Numbered from the stretch's first letter, positions 17,412 through 28,841 are shown. The stretch is 55,231 nt of DNA from Acidimicrobiales bacterium (GCA_029242745.1 JAQWTI010000048.1:1-55231); one strand, 5' to 3'. Numbers and translations are program-made. The notes: a model not told the origin generated them from the letters alone.

Positions 17412-17914
17412 CCGACTATCCGGCGATTCGTAGTTTGGCCACTTCTTCAGTTCGAGGTACACAGGCTGTGGCTGCTGCGCTAGCGCGACTCTCGCGAGCC
17501 GGTGACCTGCTGGTCTTATGTGGTGATCTTGGAGCCGGTAAGACGGCGTTTACTCAGGGGTTCGGGCGAGCTCTCGGTGTGACCACTCCCATCACCTCAC
17601 CGACTTTTACACTCGCTAACCGTTATGAGGGGGCTGAACTTATTGTCCACCACCTTGACGTCTACCGGTTGTCTCACATTGATGAAGTTCGAGACCTCGG
17701 CCTCCACGAGTTGGTTGATGATCGGTCGGTAACACTGATCGAGTGGGGTGACGTCATCGTCGGTGCGCTCCCTGGTGGGTACCTCGAGGTTCGACTAACA
17801 CTTTGCGATGGCCCCGATGACCGGATTCTGGAACTACGAACGGTGGGTGTTGACTGGTCTGACCGTGAGGTGGCTTTACTAGATCTAGAGCCACGCGAGC
17901 CGGGTGTAAGTTAA
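17408..17914 (+). CDS. tsaE: tRNA threonylcarbamoyladenosine biosynthesis ATPase TsaE
   Basis: TsaE is the ATPase of the bacterial t6A37 complex with TsaB and TsaD. Walker A is GDLGAGKTAFTQG, followed by SPTFTLANRYEG and the HHLDVYRL block. It overlaps the upstream glycosylase by four bases and tsaB by one base, and the complete tsaE-tsaB-rimI-tsaD set follows. The length, 168 residues, is normal. Confidence 0.95.
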   Translation: MTDYPAIRSLATSSVRGTQAVAAALARLSRAGDLLVLCGDLGAGKTAFTQGFGRALGVTTPITSPTFTLANRYEGAELIVHHLDVYRLSHIDEVRDLGLHELVDDRSVTLIEWGDVIVGALPGGYLEVRLTLCDGPDDRILELRTVGVDWSDREVALLDLEPREPGVS

Positions 17915-18609
17915 TGCTGATACTGGGGATCGAGAGCGCCGGTGCTCAAGTGGGCTGCGCCGTAGGTGGCCATGAAGGCGTACTGGCTTCGGCACATTCT
18001 GGGCGGGGTCGCCGCCACGCTGAGGCGCTGGCCCCCCAGATTGATTTTGTCCGCCGCCAAGCTGGGATTGAATTATCGGAGGTTGGTGCGGTAGCCGTTG
18101 ATGTGGGTCCAGGCCTATTCACAGGTCTGCGAGTTGGTATCGCAACAGCGGTAGCGCTTGCGTACGGCTTGGGCGTTCCTATGATCCCCGTTTCCAGCCT
18201 TGACTTGATGGCTTTTCCGGCTCGTTGGACGGCCCGCCTTATCGTGCCGGCGCTCGACGCCCGTCGTGGTGAGTTGTTTACGGCGTTGTTCCGCAAGGTT
18301 CCGGGCGGCATTCAGCGGGTGCGAGAGGCGAACGTCTGCACGCCCGATGAGTTGTCGGCTGAATTAGAGGCCCTTGACGAGCCCGCTCTGTTGCTAGGAG
18401 ATGGCGCACTGCGTTACACAGAGGCATTTACTGGACTACGGAGCACTGAGATGGCTGAGCAGGGACTAGCTAATCCCAGCGCACGCTCCCTAGTGCAGTT
18501 GGCTCATGCACGGGCCATGCGTGAGGAGTTTGTCCAGCCCTGGGAGCTCGAGCCGATATATCTGCGGCAACCTGACGCTCAGATCAACTGGTCTACACGA
18601 ACTAATTAG
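17914..18609 (+). CDS. tsaB: t6A biosynthesis protein TsaB
   Basis: TsaB is the ASKHA-fold partner that dimerises with TsaD. The 231-residue protein begins MLILGIESAGAQVGCAVGG and has the family block VGPGLFTGLRVGIATAVALA. It does not carry the metal-binding His pair of TsaD, as expected. It starts one base inside tsaE and ends two bases before rimI. Confidence 0.94.
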   Translation: MLILGIESAGAQVGCAVGGHEGVLASAHSGRGRRHAEALAPQIDFVRRQAGIELSEVGAVAVDVGPGLFTGLRVGIATAVALAYGLGVPMIPVSSLDLMAFPARWTARLIVPALDARRGELFTALFRKVPGGIQRVREANVCTPDELSAELEALDEPALLLGDGALRYTEAFTGLRSTEMAEQGLANPSARSLVQLAHARAMREEFVQPWELEPIYLRQPDAQINWSTRTN

Positions 18610-18611
18610 AT

Positions 18612-19127
18612 ATGGCTCCATTAGACGCGTCCGAGATCGGGCTTAGGCCCATGCTCGATTCCGACGTGGCCACTGTCCGGGCTCTCAATGTGCTTGTTCA
18701 ACCGTCGCCATGGTCTGAAGGCTTCCTTAGAGACCAATTAGAGCGCCTAGAAACCAATACCAATCTAGTTGTTGAGACGGATACAGGAACCGTCGTGGGC
18801 CACGGTTCGCTGGCAGTGGTAGCCGACGAGGGCCACATAACTTCTGTGGCGGTGGTACCAACCTGTCAGCGTCAGGGTGTTGGGGCTCGTCTGGTGGCCG
18901 CACTTTGTCGTGATGCTCGCGCCAGAGGACTAACCGCAATGACTCTTGAGGTCCGGACATCAAATGAGGCAGCCATCTTGCTCTACCGCCGGTTCGGATT
19001 CGCGCCTGCGGGGATACGACCCGCCTATTATTGCGATCCGAACGGAACCACCACCGACGCTCTGGTGATGTGGTTGCACGATGTCGACGACCCGGTGTTT
19101 CTGGGATTGATTGGAGCCGAGTTCTGA
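18612..19127 (+). CDS. rimI: GNAT N-acetyltransferase RimI (ribosomal protein S18 alanine)
   Basis: This GNAT enzyme acetylates the N-terminus of ribosomal protein S18 in model bacteria. Acetyl-CoA binding is shown by VAVVPTCQRQGVGARLVAAL, and the typical end is LLYRRFGFAPAGIRPAYY. It sits between tsaB and tsaD, the usual place. The stop codon overlaps the tsaD ATG by one base. Confidence 0.9.
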   Translation: MAPLDASEIGLRPMLDSDVATVRALNVLVQPSPWSEGFLRDQLERLETNTNLVVETDTGTVVGHGSLAVVADEGHITSVAVVPTCQRQGVGARLVAALCRDARARGLTAMTLEVRTSNEAAILLYRRFGFAPAGIRPAYYCDPNGTTTDALVMWLHDVDDPVFLGLIGAEF

Positions 19128-20158
19128 TGGGTGACATGATTCTGGGCATCGAGACCTCTTGTGATGAGACAGCGGTCGCCGTTGTTGAGCGGGCCTCAGT
19201 AGTCCGTTCGTCAGTGATTTCCAGCCAGGTTGATCAGCACGCCGAGTTTGGTGGCGTGGTGCCTGAAATCGCCGGCCGAGCCCATGTACGAGAGTTTGTT
19301 CCCGTGCTAGCTGAAGCATTGGCCACTTCGGGAGTCGAGGGCAAGGACATGGATGCCGTGGCCGCCACCGTTGGCCCAGGTCTCGTTGGGTCGTTGCTAG
19401 TCGGGATGAGTGCCGCTAAAGCACTGTCGTTGGTGTGGGGAGTCCCGTTCGTTGGAGTCAATCATCTCGAGGCTCATCTCTACGCCTCATTTCTAGAGGA
19501 GCCCGACTTGGAGCTTCCACTAGTCGTTCTGCTGGTGTCAGGTGGCCACACGATGCTGGTTCTGATGGAGGGTCATGGGCGCTATCGCCTTTTAGGGTCC
19601 ACTCTGGATGATGCAGCCGGTGAGGCCTTTGACAAGGTGGCCCGTTATCTGGGCCTTGGCTACCCGGGGGGCCCGGCAGTGGACGCCTTAGCTGAGGAGG
19701 GCGACCCCAGGGCATACGCCTACCCTCGTTCCATGGTCAGGGAGAATCCTGAGACTCTGCCCGACGACCGTCGGTATGCCTTTTCGTTCAGTGGTTTGAA
19801 GACAGCGGTAGTGAATCACGTCCGGTCTGATCCCGCTGCAGCGACCGCTGATGTGGCCGCTTCGTTCCAGGAGGCGGTAGTTGACGCGCTGGTCGTCAAG
19901 GCTCGCTGGGCGGTGGAGGCCACTGGGGCAAAAGGGGCATGTCTCGGAGGTGGGGTGGCGGCCAATTCTCGTCTAAGAGAGCGCTTCTTGGATATGTGCA
20001 CAGCAACAGGGGTGCGGGCTTTTCTCCCATCTCGGGCTATGTGTACCGACAACGCTGCCATGGTTGCAGCGGCGGGTTGGTGGCGGCTCAGGTCAGACGG
20101 CCCGAGTCCGTTAGACACCAGTGCTGACTCCAACCTCGGCCTATCTCTGCTTGGTTGA
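19127..20158 (+). CDS. tsaD: tRNA N6-threonylcarbamoyladenosine transferase TsaD
   Basis: TsaD transfers the threonylcarbamoyl group to A37 of ANN-decoding tRNAs. The 343-residue protein starts MGDMILGIETSCDETAVAVV, has the metal-binding H113 and H117 in NHLEAHLYAS, VSGGHTMLV, and a later GGGVAANSRLRE block. ATG 19127 overlaps the rimI stop; the longer frame from 19031 lies inside rimI and adds unrelated residues. Confidence 0.96.
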   Translation: MGDMILGIETSCDETAVAVVERASVVRSSVISSQVDQHAEFGGVVPEIAGRAHVREFVPVLAEALATSGVEGKDMDAVAATVGPGLVGSLLVGMSAAKALSLVWGVPFVGVNHLEAHLYASFLEEPDLELPLVVLLVSGGHTMLVLMEGHGRYRLLGSTLDDAAGEAFDKVARYLGLGYPGGPAVDALAEEGDPRAYAYPRSMVRENPETLPDDRRYAFSFSGLKTAVVNHVRSDPAAATADVAASFQEAVVDALVVKARWAVEATGAKGACLGGGVAANSRLRERFLDMCTATGVRAFLPSRAMCTDNAAMVAAAGWWRLRSDGPSPLDTSADSNLGLSLLG

Positions 20159-20202
20159 TTCTTGGTTTGTCTCGTGTCACAAGAAAACCGCTGGTTGCCA
20201 TG

Positions 20203-20231
20203 TTGGTCGCGGCCCGACGTACCCCTATCGT
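20203..20231 (+). promoter_or_regulatory. Possible sigma-70-type promoter for groESL
   Basis: TTGGTC (20203-20208) and TATCGT (20226-20231) are separated by 17 bases and stand immediately before the CIRCE element, so transcription would start within the operator. The hexamers are only partial matches to consensus; the position is the main support. Confidence 0.4.
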
Positions 20232-20257
20232 TAGCACTCGCATAGGGAGACTGCCAA
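20231..20257 (+). promoter_or_regulatory. CIRCE operator (HrcA site) upstream of groES
   Basis: The left arm TTAGCACTC (20231-20239) is a perfect match to the CIRCE consensus. After exactly nine bases comes GACTGCCAA (20249-20257), which matches the right arm GAGTGCTAA at seven of nine positions. Spacing and location 90 bases before groES are as expected for HrcA repression of heat-shock chaperonins. hrcA itself is not in the window. Confidence 0.88.
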
Positions 20258-20347
20258 TTGGTTGTCATGCCCTGGCGAAACGTCCAAACCCCCACCCAAA
20301 CGCCATCGACCACACGGTCAGGCGTTGTCTCGAAAGGGAATCATTCG

Positions 20348-22298
<1,951 letters not shown>

Positions 22299-22340
22299 AG
22301 ATCCCTTGGGATCACCCTTCGACTCCAGTTGGAGGGATCA

Positions 22341-22378
22341 CAGAAGCCGGGTCGAGAGGCCCGGCTTCTGCTGTTTTT
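22341..22378 (+). terminator. Intrinsic terminator after groEL
   Basis: An 11-bp perfect stem, CAGAAGCCGGG (22341-22351) with CCCGGCTTCTG (22360-22370), encloses an eight-base loop and is followed by a T5 run at 22374-22378. It lies 43 bases after the groEL stop and should end the groESL transcript. Confidence 0.9.
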
Positions 22379-22403
22379 CGGCCTTGCCGATACCGTTTGT
22401 GGA

Positions 22404-22688
22404 ATGAGCCAAAGCCGCCCCACACCTGATCCCACTAAGTTGGCACGCCAGTTCAATGAGTGGACCAGCGGTGAAACACTTGTGGGGCGGATGTTGGCAA
22501 ACCTCAAGACAGGCGGCCTGCCGTTGGTACTTGAATCGGCTGGAGACGGCCCCCACGCTTTGATTGCAGCTGACATCTTGGAATGGTGGCAGGGCTGGGA
22601 GCAGGGGACGGTCTGGCCGCTTGAGGTGGCTACTGGGATGCGGGAGGCCGGTATCGAGGTATTTCTCGCTGACGTTGCTGGTCAGTGA
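22404..22688 (+). CDS. Small protein of unknown function (94 residues)
   Basis: I do not recognise this protein. ATG 22404 gives a soluble-looking 94-residue chain, with FNEWTSGETLVGRMLANLKT near the start and a Trp-rich acidic stretch (ILEWWQGWEQGTVWPLE) in the middle. It has no signal peptide or membrane segment. The in-frame ATG at 22329 overlaps the groEL terminator and is not used. It overlaps the following NUDIX gene by four bases (GTGA), which supports it being translated. Confidence 0.7.
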   Translation: MSQSRPTPDPTKLARQFNEWTSGETLVGRMLANLKTGGLPLVLESAGDGPHALIAADILEWWQGWEQGTVWPLEVATGMREAGIEVFLADVAGQ

Positions 22689-23425
22689 CATACGGCTATG
22701 CGATGAGTACCAGTTGTGTGCCGCCTATTGGTAGAGGGGGCCCTCAGGTCATTCCGCGCCCCAGTGCTTTCCGGCTAGGAGGCCCGTCACCCTGGGCTGA
22801 TCTTGTTGATCGGTCATTAACTCTCGATCATCTTGTGACGGTGTTTGACGGCCGAGAGTCTGGTGGGATTCAAGGACGTCGTCGTGGAGATGAATCGCCG
22901 GCTGCAGTGCTGATCGCCCTATACGACGATCCGGCCGGAGGGGGGCCACATGTAGTCCTGACGAGACGTTCGCCTCTCCTGACGAGCCACTCCCATGAAG
23001 TTGCATTTCCAGGTGGGCGTCAAGACCCAAATGACCTAGATCTTTGGGCTACCGCCCTGCGTGAAGCTGAGGAAGAGGTGAGAATCAACCCGGCAGCAGT
23101 GCACCTATTGGGGCGACTTGATCCACTCGTAACTGTGGGTAGCCGGAGCATTATCCATCCCTACGTGGCTGTCCTAAACGAACCACCTGCACTGGTTCCC
23201 AATCTCGGTGAGGTGGAAGCCATTCTCTATGTGTCGTTGGCTGAACTGTTGCTTGACGAGGCCTACCGCGAAGAGGAGTGGTCCAACGATGACGCATCCT
23301 TGATCATCACGTTCTTCGAACTGGTAGGAGACACGGTTTGGGGTGCCACGGCGGCAATGTTGCGCCAGTTGTTGGCTGTGGCCCTAAAGGTTGATAATGA
23401 ACGTAGGTATCGTGTCGATCCGTGA
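22685..23425 (+). CDS. NUDIX hydrolase, CoA pyrophosphatase-like
   Basis: NUDIX enzymes hydrolyse nucleoside diphosphate derivatives; the NudL/CoA-type subgroup acts on CoA. The Nudix box is seen as GGRQDPNDLDLWATALREAE followed by EEV. It is preceded by HSHEVAFPGG, which resembles the UPF0035/CoA-pyrophosphatase signature (LLTSHSHEVAFPGGR). The 246-residue length includes an extended N-terminus. GTG 22685 overlaps the upstream stop; ATG 22703 is an alternative start. Substrate assignment is tentative. Confidence 0.85.
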   Translation: MTYGYAMSTSCVPPIGRGGPQVIPRPSAFRLGGPSPWADLVDRSLTLDHLVTVFDGRESGGIQGRRRGDESPAAVLIALYDDPAGGGPHVVLTRRSPLLTSHSHEVAFPGGRQDPNDLDLWATALREAEEEVRINPAAVHLLGRLDPLVTVGSRSIIHPYVAVLNEPPALVPNLGEVEAILYVSLAELLLDEAYREEEWSNDDASLIITFFELVGDTVWGATAAMLRQLLAVALKVDNERRYRVDP

Positions 23426-23449
23426 TGCGTCTAGCGAGAAAGAGTTGTT

Positions 23450-24889
23450 GTGACTGATTCCAACGGTGGTGAGTCCTTGGGGCCCAGGCACATGACACCT
23501 GATGAATTTCGAGAAGCTGGACGGTCCACAGTCGACTGGCTTGCTGATTTTCTGTCTGATCACCGCGCCGGTGGCCACGCACGAACGATTATCCCTGATG
23601 TGGCTCCAGGTGAGGTCTACGCCGCGCTACCTGCTTCACCTCCCATGGAGGGTGAACCGTTCGCCGACCTGCTGGCTGACGTCGATCGGCTTATCGCCCC
23701 GGCAACTACCCAGTGGCAGCACCCCGGCTTCTACGGGTTCTTCCCAGCCGACTCATCACCACCGTCTATTCTGGGCGAGCTGGTGTCGGCTGGTCTCGGA
23801 GTGCAGGGGATGATGTGGTCGACCAGTCCGGCCTGCACTGAGTTGGAGACTCTTGTACTGGACTGGTTGGTAGAGGCTTGTGGCCTTCCTGATCGCTTCC
23901 GGTCTAACGGCCCGGGTGGAGGGGTGATTCAGGACTCGGCATCATCGGCCTCACTATGTGCCGTGCTGGCATCTCGCGACCGGGCTGGTGGTGCCGCAGA
24001 ACTTCCACGGATGAGGGTCTACACCTCTGCCCAAGCCCACTCATCGATTGAGAAAGATATTCTGGTCGCTGGCTTTACCCGGGAGCAGTTACGCGCCGTA
24101 CCCACTGACTCCAACTTCGCTATGGATGCCGATGCCCTTGCTGAGATGGTGGCCACCGACTTCGCTGAAGGTCTAGTCCCGTGTCTGATTGCGGCCACGG
24201 TTGGTACCACATCCTCCGGTGCCGTTGACCCGGTGGCTCGTATTTGTGGCGTGGCAGCCTCTGTTGGGGCGTGGGTGCACGTAGATGCGGCTTGGGCAGG
24301 AGCGGCGACCGTTTGTCCGGAGCATCGCGATTTGCTTGATGGTCTAGAACAGGTTGATAGCTACTGCTTCAACCCTCACAAGTGGCTGCTTACCAACTTT
24401 GACTGCTCAGCGTTCTACGTGGCTGATAGCGCTCCGCTCACTGACTCGCTTTCTATCGTCCCGGAGTACCTCCGTAATGCTGCTAGCGACGCCGGAGAAG
24501 TTGTCGATTATCGCGATTGGCAGGTGCCGCTCGGACGGCGCTTTCGGGCCCTCAAACTGTGGTTTGTGCTTCGTTCGTACGGCGTGGAGGGGCTGAGGGC
24601 TCACATACGGGCACATGTGGCTGCAGCGGTTGTTCTGGCCGACAGTGTTGCCGCGAACTCTCAACTGGAGATGGCGGCGCCTTTGTCTCTCGCTCTGCTG
24701 TGTTTTCGGCACGTTGATGGGGACGAGGCCTCAGAGCGCTTATTGGCCGGAGTGAATGCGTCAGGCCGAGCCTTCCTTACCCACACACGCCTTGACGATC
24801 GATATGTTCTGCGCGTCGCTATAGGTGGGACATGGACCACTGCCGAACATGTCGCGGAGTTGGCTCAACTGCTTGACGATCTAACTTGA
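23450..24889 (+). CDS. Pyridoxal-dependent amino acid decarboxylase (aromatic/group II type)
   Basis: This belongs to the group II PLP decarboxylases (DOPA/tryptophan/tyrosine or related acids). PLP would bind Lys311 in CFNPHKWLLTNFDCS; His197 (AQAHSSIEKD) stacks on the ring and Asp279 (HVDAAWAG) pairs with the pyridine nitrogen. The N-terminal REAGRSTVDWLADFLSDH and HPGFYGFFPA blocks are typical of the aromatic-L-amino-acid decarboxylase group. The length of 479 residues is normal. GTG 23450 is preceded by AGCGAGAAAGAG. The substrate cannot be fixed from sequence, and neighbours do not help. Confidence 0.9.
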   Translation: MTDSNGGESLGPRHMTPDEFREAGRSTVDWLADFLSDHRAGGHARTIIPDVAPGEVYAALPASPPMEGEPFADLLADVDRLIAPATTQWQHPGFYGFFPADSSPPSILGELVSAGLGVQGMMWSTSPACTELETLVLDWLVEACGLPDRFRSNGPGGGVIQDSASSASLCAVLASRDRAGGAAELPRMRVYTSAQAHSSIEKDILVAGFTREQLRAVPTDSNFAMDADALAEMVATDFAEGLVPCLIAATVGTTSSGAVDPVARICGVAASVGAWVHVDAAWAGAATVCPEHRDLLDGLEQVDSYCFNPHKWLLTNFDCSAFYVADSAPLTDSLSIVPEYLRNAASDAGEVVDYRDWQVPLGRRFRALKLWFVLRSYGVEGLRAHIRAHVAAAVVLADSVAANSQLEMAAPLSLALLCFRHVDGDEASERLLAGVNASGRAFLTHTRLDDRYVLRVAIGGTWTTAEHVAELAQLLDDLT

Positions 24890-25083
24890 GCTTCGGTTCT
24901 ATATGGCTGAAATTGGACTAGGACACGCGTCTAACAGGTAGGTCAAACGTTAGTAGGCCTCGCCCATTGGTAGGCGCACGCGTGACTAGAATCGTCTCTT
25001 TACGAGGGCCGCCACAGAGGTCTTCTAGGTGGAACGAGTGACCCATGAGGGCCACCGACCGCTGACCGAGGGATGGAGCGGCC

Positions 25084-26247
25084 GTGGCCGAGATCGAGAT
25101 CGGGGTGGGCAAGAGTGGTCGAAGAGCGTACGGGCTCGACGACATCGCCATAGTTCCAAGCCGACGAACTCGTGACCCCGAGGACGTCGACATCTCTTGG
25201 CAAATTGATGCCTATCGGTTCGACTTGCCACTTATGGCTTCGGCCATGGATGCTGTGGTTAGTCCGACGACCGCTATTGAGATTGGCCGGCTCGGTGGGA
25301 TTGGGGTACTCAACCTCGAGGGCCTTTGGACCCGCTATGAAGATGCTGACTCCATCCTTGCTGAGATCGCTGAACAGCCAGTGGACAAAGCCACCGAGCG
25401 AATGCAGGAGTTATACCAACAGCCGATTATCCCGAGTCTGGTAACTGAGCGGATTCAAGAGATCAACGCCGCTGGGGTTGTTTCGTGTGCTTCGGTTACA
25501 CCTCAGCGGACCGCTGGGATGCTCGAACGTATCTTGGCTGGAGAGTTGGACATACTGGTTATTCAGGGAACAGTTGTCTCGGCAGAGCACGTGTCGAGCA
25601 CCGTCGAACCACTGAACCTCAAGACGTTTATTCGTCAGTTGGATATTCCAGTTGTTGTTGGCGGTTGTGCTACCAACAAGGCGGCCCTGCATCTCATGCG
25701 CACTGGTGCCGCAGGTGTCCTAGTTGGTGTTGGCCCTGGTCATGCATGCACTACGCGCGGCGTGCTTGGTCTGGGTGTTCCGCAAGCCACTGCCGTAGCA
25801 GACGTACGTGCAGCTCGAATGCGGCATCTCGATGAGACTGGCGTCTATTGCCAGGTAATCGCTGATGGTGGCATGGCCACTGGTGGCGACATCTCCAAGG
25901 CGATCGCATGTGGCGCAGATGCCGTCATGGTTGGGTCGCCACTGGCTGCAGCAGCCGAAGCCCCAGGCCGTGGCTATCACTGGGGTATGGCCACTTTCCA
26001 TCCGACGCTTCCTCGTGGCGCACGAGTCGAGACTCCGACTAGGGGCTCACTAAAGAAAATCCTTCTTGGTCCGGCCAATGAGAACGACGGCAAACTGAAC
26101 CTGTTCGGTGGGTTGCGGACCTCTATGGCGACCTGCGGGTATGTGGACGTCAAAGAGTTTCAAAAGGCAGAGGTAATGGTGGCTCCGGCGCTCCAAACCG
26201 AGGGCAAGGTGCTCCAGAAGTCCCAAGGTGTGGGAATGGGTCACTAG
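25084..26247 (+). CDS. guaB3: GuaB3 family IMP dehydrogenase-related protein
   Basis: GuaB3 proteins are CBS-less members of the IMPDH/GMP reductase family found in actinobacteria and cyanobacteria; a GMP reductase role has been proposed for cyanobacterial ones. The 387-residue protein has the TIM-barrel core, [12 protein letters not shown] near residue 50, [12 protein letters not shown], and the catalytic-loop Cys222 in [12 protein letters not shown]. The flap region ends [20 protein letters not shown]. No CBS pair is present between beta strands. GTG 25084 is preceded by GAGGGATGGAGCGGCC. guaA follows 35 bases later. The 194-base gap before it (24890-25083) must hold its promoter, but I saw no convincing hexamer pair. 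Confidence 0.92.
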   Translation: MAEIEIGVGKSGRRAYGLDDIAIVPSRRTRDPEDVDISWQIDAYRFDLPLMASAMDAVVSPTTAIEIGRLGGIGVLNLEGLWTRYEDADSILAEIAEQPVDKATERMQELYQQPIIPSLVTERIQEINAAGVVSCASVTPQRTAGMLERILAGELDILVIQGTVVSAEHVSSTVEPLNLKTFIRQLDIPVVVGGCATNKAALHLMRTGAAGVLVGVGPGHACTTRGVLGLGVPQATAVADVRAARMRHLDETGVYCQVIADGGMATGGDISKAIACGADAVMVGSPLAAAAEAPGRGYHWGMATFHPTLPRGARVETPTRGSLKKILLGPANENDGKLNLFGGLRTSMATCGYVDVKEFQKAEVMVAPALQTEGKVLQKSQGVGMGH

Positions 26248-26282
26248 GTCGCTTGATCAGGCACCCAGACCCAGCAAAGACA

Positions 26283-27845
26283 ATGATTGAGACGATTGGT
26301 GGAAGCGCCAGACCTACCGATTGCATATTGGTCGTTGACTTTGGGGCCCAGTACGCGCAACTTATTGCTCGTCGAGTGCGAGAAGTAAACGTCTTCAGTG
26401 AAATTGTCCCCTACGACCTGACCGCCGCTGAGTTCGCAGCCCGGAAACCGGCAGGAATCATCTTCAGTGGCGGCCCGGCCTCGGTTCACATTGAGGGTGC
26501 CCCTCGGATTGATCCTGGTATATATGAGTTGGGTATTCCGATATTGGGAATCTGTTATGGAGCCCAACTAATTGCTCATCAGCGGGGCGGCACAGTCGGT
26601 CGCAACGAGCGCGGCGAGTACGGGCGTACTGACATGGTGGTCGCCGAGGCCGGTGTCCTACTCTCCGACGCCGGTGAAGGTACCCAGACAGTCTGGATGA
26701 GCCACTTCGATGCCATCACTGGACCGCCGAATGGGGCCGCTGTGACTGCCTCATCCCCCGATGCGCCAGTGGCAGTGTTCGAAGCGCCCGCTGTGGGGCT
26801 CTACGGCGTTCAGTTCCATCCTGAGGTCCACCACACACCGTGCGGACAGGACCTGCTGTGCCGATTCGTCTATGACGTGTGTGGGTGTGCTGGCGACTGG
26901 ACAATGACCTCGGTTATCGAATCGTCAGTCGCTGCTATCCGAGAACAGGTCGGCACCAGTCGGGCCGTCTGTGGGCTATCCGGTGGAGTTGACTCTGCGG
27001 TGGCGGCGGCACTTGTCCATCGGGCTGTTGGCTCCCAGTTGACCTGTGTTTTTGTCGACACCGGTCTTATGCGGGCAGGAGAGGGTGAACAAGTTGTAGA
27101 GACTTTCCAAAAGACCCAGGGTATTGAACTCGTTCACGTGCAGGCTATGGATCGATTTTTTAAGAAACTTGCTGGGGTCACAGACCCAGAAGAGAAACGA
27201 AAAGTAATCGGTGAGTTGTTCATTCGAATCTTTGAAGATGCTGCCGCTGGGATTAGTGACGCACGGTTTCTTGTTCAGGGGACTTTGTACCCAGATGTAA
27301 TCGAATCGGGAACTAAGGACGCAGCCAAGATCAAGAGCCACCACAACGTGGGTGGCCTGCCGGAAGATATGGATTTTGTCCTTGTCGAACCGCTTCGCAA
27401 CCTGTTCAAAGACGAAGTGCGGACCGTAGGTTCTCAACTGGGTCTACCCGACGAGATTGTGTGGCGCCAGCCGTTTCCCGGCCCTGGCCTAGGTGTACGT
27501 ATTATTGGTGAGGTCACACCTGAGACCACGGCCATACTTCAGGCTGCGGACCTAATAGTCCGCCAAGAGGTGCGCGACGCGGGGCTGGAACGTGAGATCT
27601 GGCAAGCCTTTGCCGTGTTACCCGATATTCGTTCAGTTGGCGTTATGGGTGACGAGCGGACCTACGCTCGCCCGGTCATCATCCGGGCGGTCACCAGTGA
27701 GGACGCTATGACGGCTGACTGGGCCCGTCTTCCGTATGACCTACTTGAAAAGATGTCGAGCCGGATCATCAACGAGGTGGAGGGTGTAAACCGGGTTGTC
27801 TATGACATCACCTCCAAGCCGCCGGGCACTATCGAATGGGAGTAA
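26283..27845 (+). CDS. guaA: GMP synthase (glutamine-hydrolysing)
   Basis: GuaA aminates XMP to GMP. The N-terminal class I glutaminase (about 15-205) has Cys91 in [10 protein letters not shown] and the His/Glu of [10 protein letters not shown]. The ATP-pyrophosphatase domain starts with the P-loop [14 protein letters not shown], and the C-terminal dimerisation domain ends [12 protein letters not shown] 26283 gives 520 residues and leaves 14 residues before ILVVDFG, close to family norms; a TTG at 26253 would add ten residues. It follows guaB3. Confidence 0.95.
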   Translation: MIETIGGSARPTDCILVVDFGAQYAQLIARRVREVNVFSEIVPYDLTAAEFAARKPAGIIFSGGPASVHIEGAPRIDPGIYELGIPILGICYGAQLIAHQRGGTVGRNERGEYGRTDMVVAEAGVLLSDAGEGTQTVWMSHFDAITGPPNGAAVTASSPDAPVAVFEAPAVGLYGVQFHPEVHHTPCGQDLLCRFVYDVCGCAGDWTMTSVIESSVAAIREQVGTSRAVCGLSGGVDSAVAAALVHRAVGSQLTCVFVDTGLMRAGEGEQVVETFQKTQGIELVHVQAMDRFFKKLAGVTDPEEKRKVIGELFIRIFEDAAAGISDARFLVQGTLYPDVIESGTKDAAKIKSHHNVGGLPEDMDFVLVEPLRNLFKDEVRTVGSQLGLPDEIVWRQPFPGPGLGVRIIGEVTPETTAILQAADLIVRQEVRDAGLEREIWQAFAVLPDIRSVGVMGDERTYARPVIIRAVTSEDAMTADWARLPYDLLEKMSSRIINEVEGVNRVVYDITSKPPGTIEWE

Positions 27846-27847
27846 GT

Positions 27848-28200
27848 ATGAGACTTGATCACATCCAACTTGCGTTACCACGAGACAGTGAAGACACGTG
27901 CCGCGAATTCTGGGTTGGTTGTTTACAATTTAAAGAGATCGAAAAACCCGAAAACCTGAAGTTACGGGGCGGTGCTTGGTTTCGCAAAGAGGCCGTTGAA
28001 ATTCATCTGGGCGTCGAAACCCCAGTTTCTGCGGCAAAAAAGGCCCACACTGGCATTGCCGTTAAAGATATTCATGTCTTGCGGGCCACTTAGAACAACA
28101 GGGCTTTTCCGTAATTTGGGATACATCCCTCCTAGATCAGGACCGCTTTTTCACAACAGATCCCGTTGGAAACAGGATCAAATTTATAGGAGATACCTGA
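27848..28200 (+). pseudogene. VOC/glyoxalase-fold protein, frameshifted
   Basis: The first frame (27848-28093) encodes MRLDHIQLALPRDSED through the expected beta-alpha modules, and stops after IHVLRAT. The remaining family-typical C-terminus, HLEQQGFSVIWD, then DRFFTTDPVGNRIKFI, continues in another frame to TGA 28200. Restoring one base near 28086-28089 (GCC to GCCC) joins them as LRAHLEQQG. It therefore looks like a one-base deletion in a roughly 117-residue VOC gene. Codon use is AT- and Lys-rich (for example KEIEKPENLK) compared with neighbours, which hints at transfer. A sequencing error is the main alternative. It begins two bases after guaA. Confidence 0.8.
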
Positions 28201-28255
28201 TGGCAAATGAGTGGGAGTGAACGCTGAGGATCTGCCGAAAGGAGGCCTTTCTGAC

Positions 28256-28834
28256 GTGGAGCGTTCCGACACTGTGGCTGCCTATACGGCGGCGTGCGCC
28301 TTCTTCGGTCAGCAACTGAATGAGGTCACTGAGTTCGAATGGACGATCGAGACCCCGTGTGATGAATGGGATGTCCGTGCACTCGTAGCCCACGTGGTTA
28401 CTGGTGAGGCGCTGGTAACTAGGTTGCTAAGCGGCGGCGAGATGTTTGAGTCTCAAGCAGATCCGTCAATTCTTGGCTTGAATCCAATGGCTGCGTGGCG
28501 GGGCACCGTGCTGGCCGCCATCGAATCGGCTTCGGCTGACGGAGTGCTCGATGACCTGCACCCCCACGCTCTAGGTGATCTACCTGGTGGAGTCATTATC
28601 GGCTTTCGGGTCACCGAGAACCTGGTTCACGGTTGGGACCTGGCCCGGGCTTGTGGGTCTGACGTCGAATTACCTGAATCTTTGGCTGAGAGGTGCTTGG
28701 ACTTCTGGCTACCCCTTGCTGGTTCTGATGGCCTCCTCAAGACAAGGGCGACTCCCTTTGGACCATCTGTTATGCCTCCCAGCGGATCGTCACCAGGCGT
28801 CCGACTCCTTTCGTTGCTTGGTCGGACGGTGTGA
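28256..28834 (+). CDS. TIGR03086-type DinB-like metal-binding protein
   Basis: Members of this actinobacterial family share the DinB/mycothiol maleylpyruvate isomerase helical bundle. Seen here are TPCDEWDVRALVAHVVTGE near the N-terminus and TENLVHGWDLARACG with the second metal-binding His. GTG 28256 is chosen because AAAGGAGG (28238-28245) lies ten bases before it and the family begins about 30 residues ahead of the TPC motif. A GTG at 28211 would add 15 residues. The product is 192 residues; its biochemical role is unknown. It lies between two broken genes. Confidence 0.82.
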   Translation: MERSDTVAAYTAACAFFGQQLNEVTEFEWTIETPCDEWDVRALVAHVVTGEALVTRLLSGGEMFESQADPSILGLNPMAAWRGTVLAAIESASADGVLDDLHPHALGDLPGGVIIGFRVTENLVHGWDLARACGSDVELPESLAERCLDFWLPLAGSDGLLKTRATPFGPSVMPPSGSSPGVRLLSLLGRTV

Positions 28835-28841
28835 TCTGAAG

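Noticed and set aside
20159-20185. TTCTTG...CAAGAA inverted repeat after tsaD as a terminator
   Set aside because: Only six base pairs with a 15-base loop and no T-run; too weak to call.
24890-25083. Two ACGCGT copies and nearby hexamers before guaB3 as a promoter or operator
   Set aside because: Hexamer spacing (14 bases) is poor and six-base repeats are expected by chance in GC-rich DNA.
27848-28200. Programmed frameshifting in the VOC gene
   Set aside because: No slippery heptamer or downstream structure is visible at the junction; a deletion or read error is simpler.
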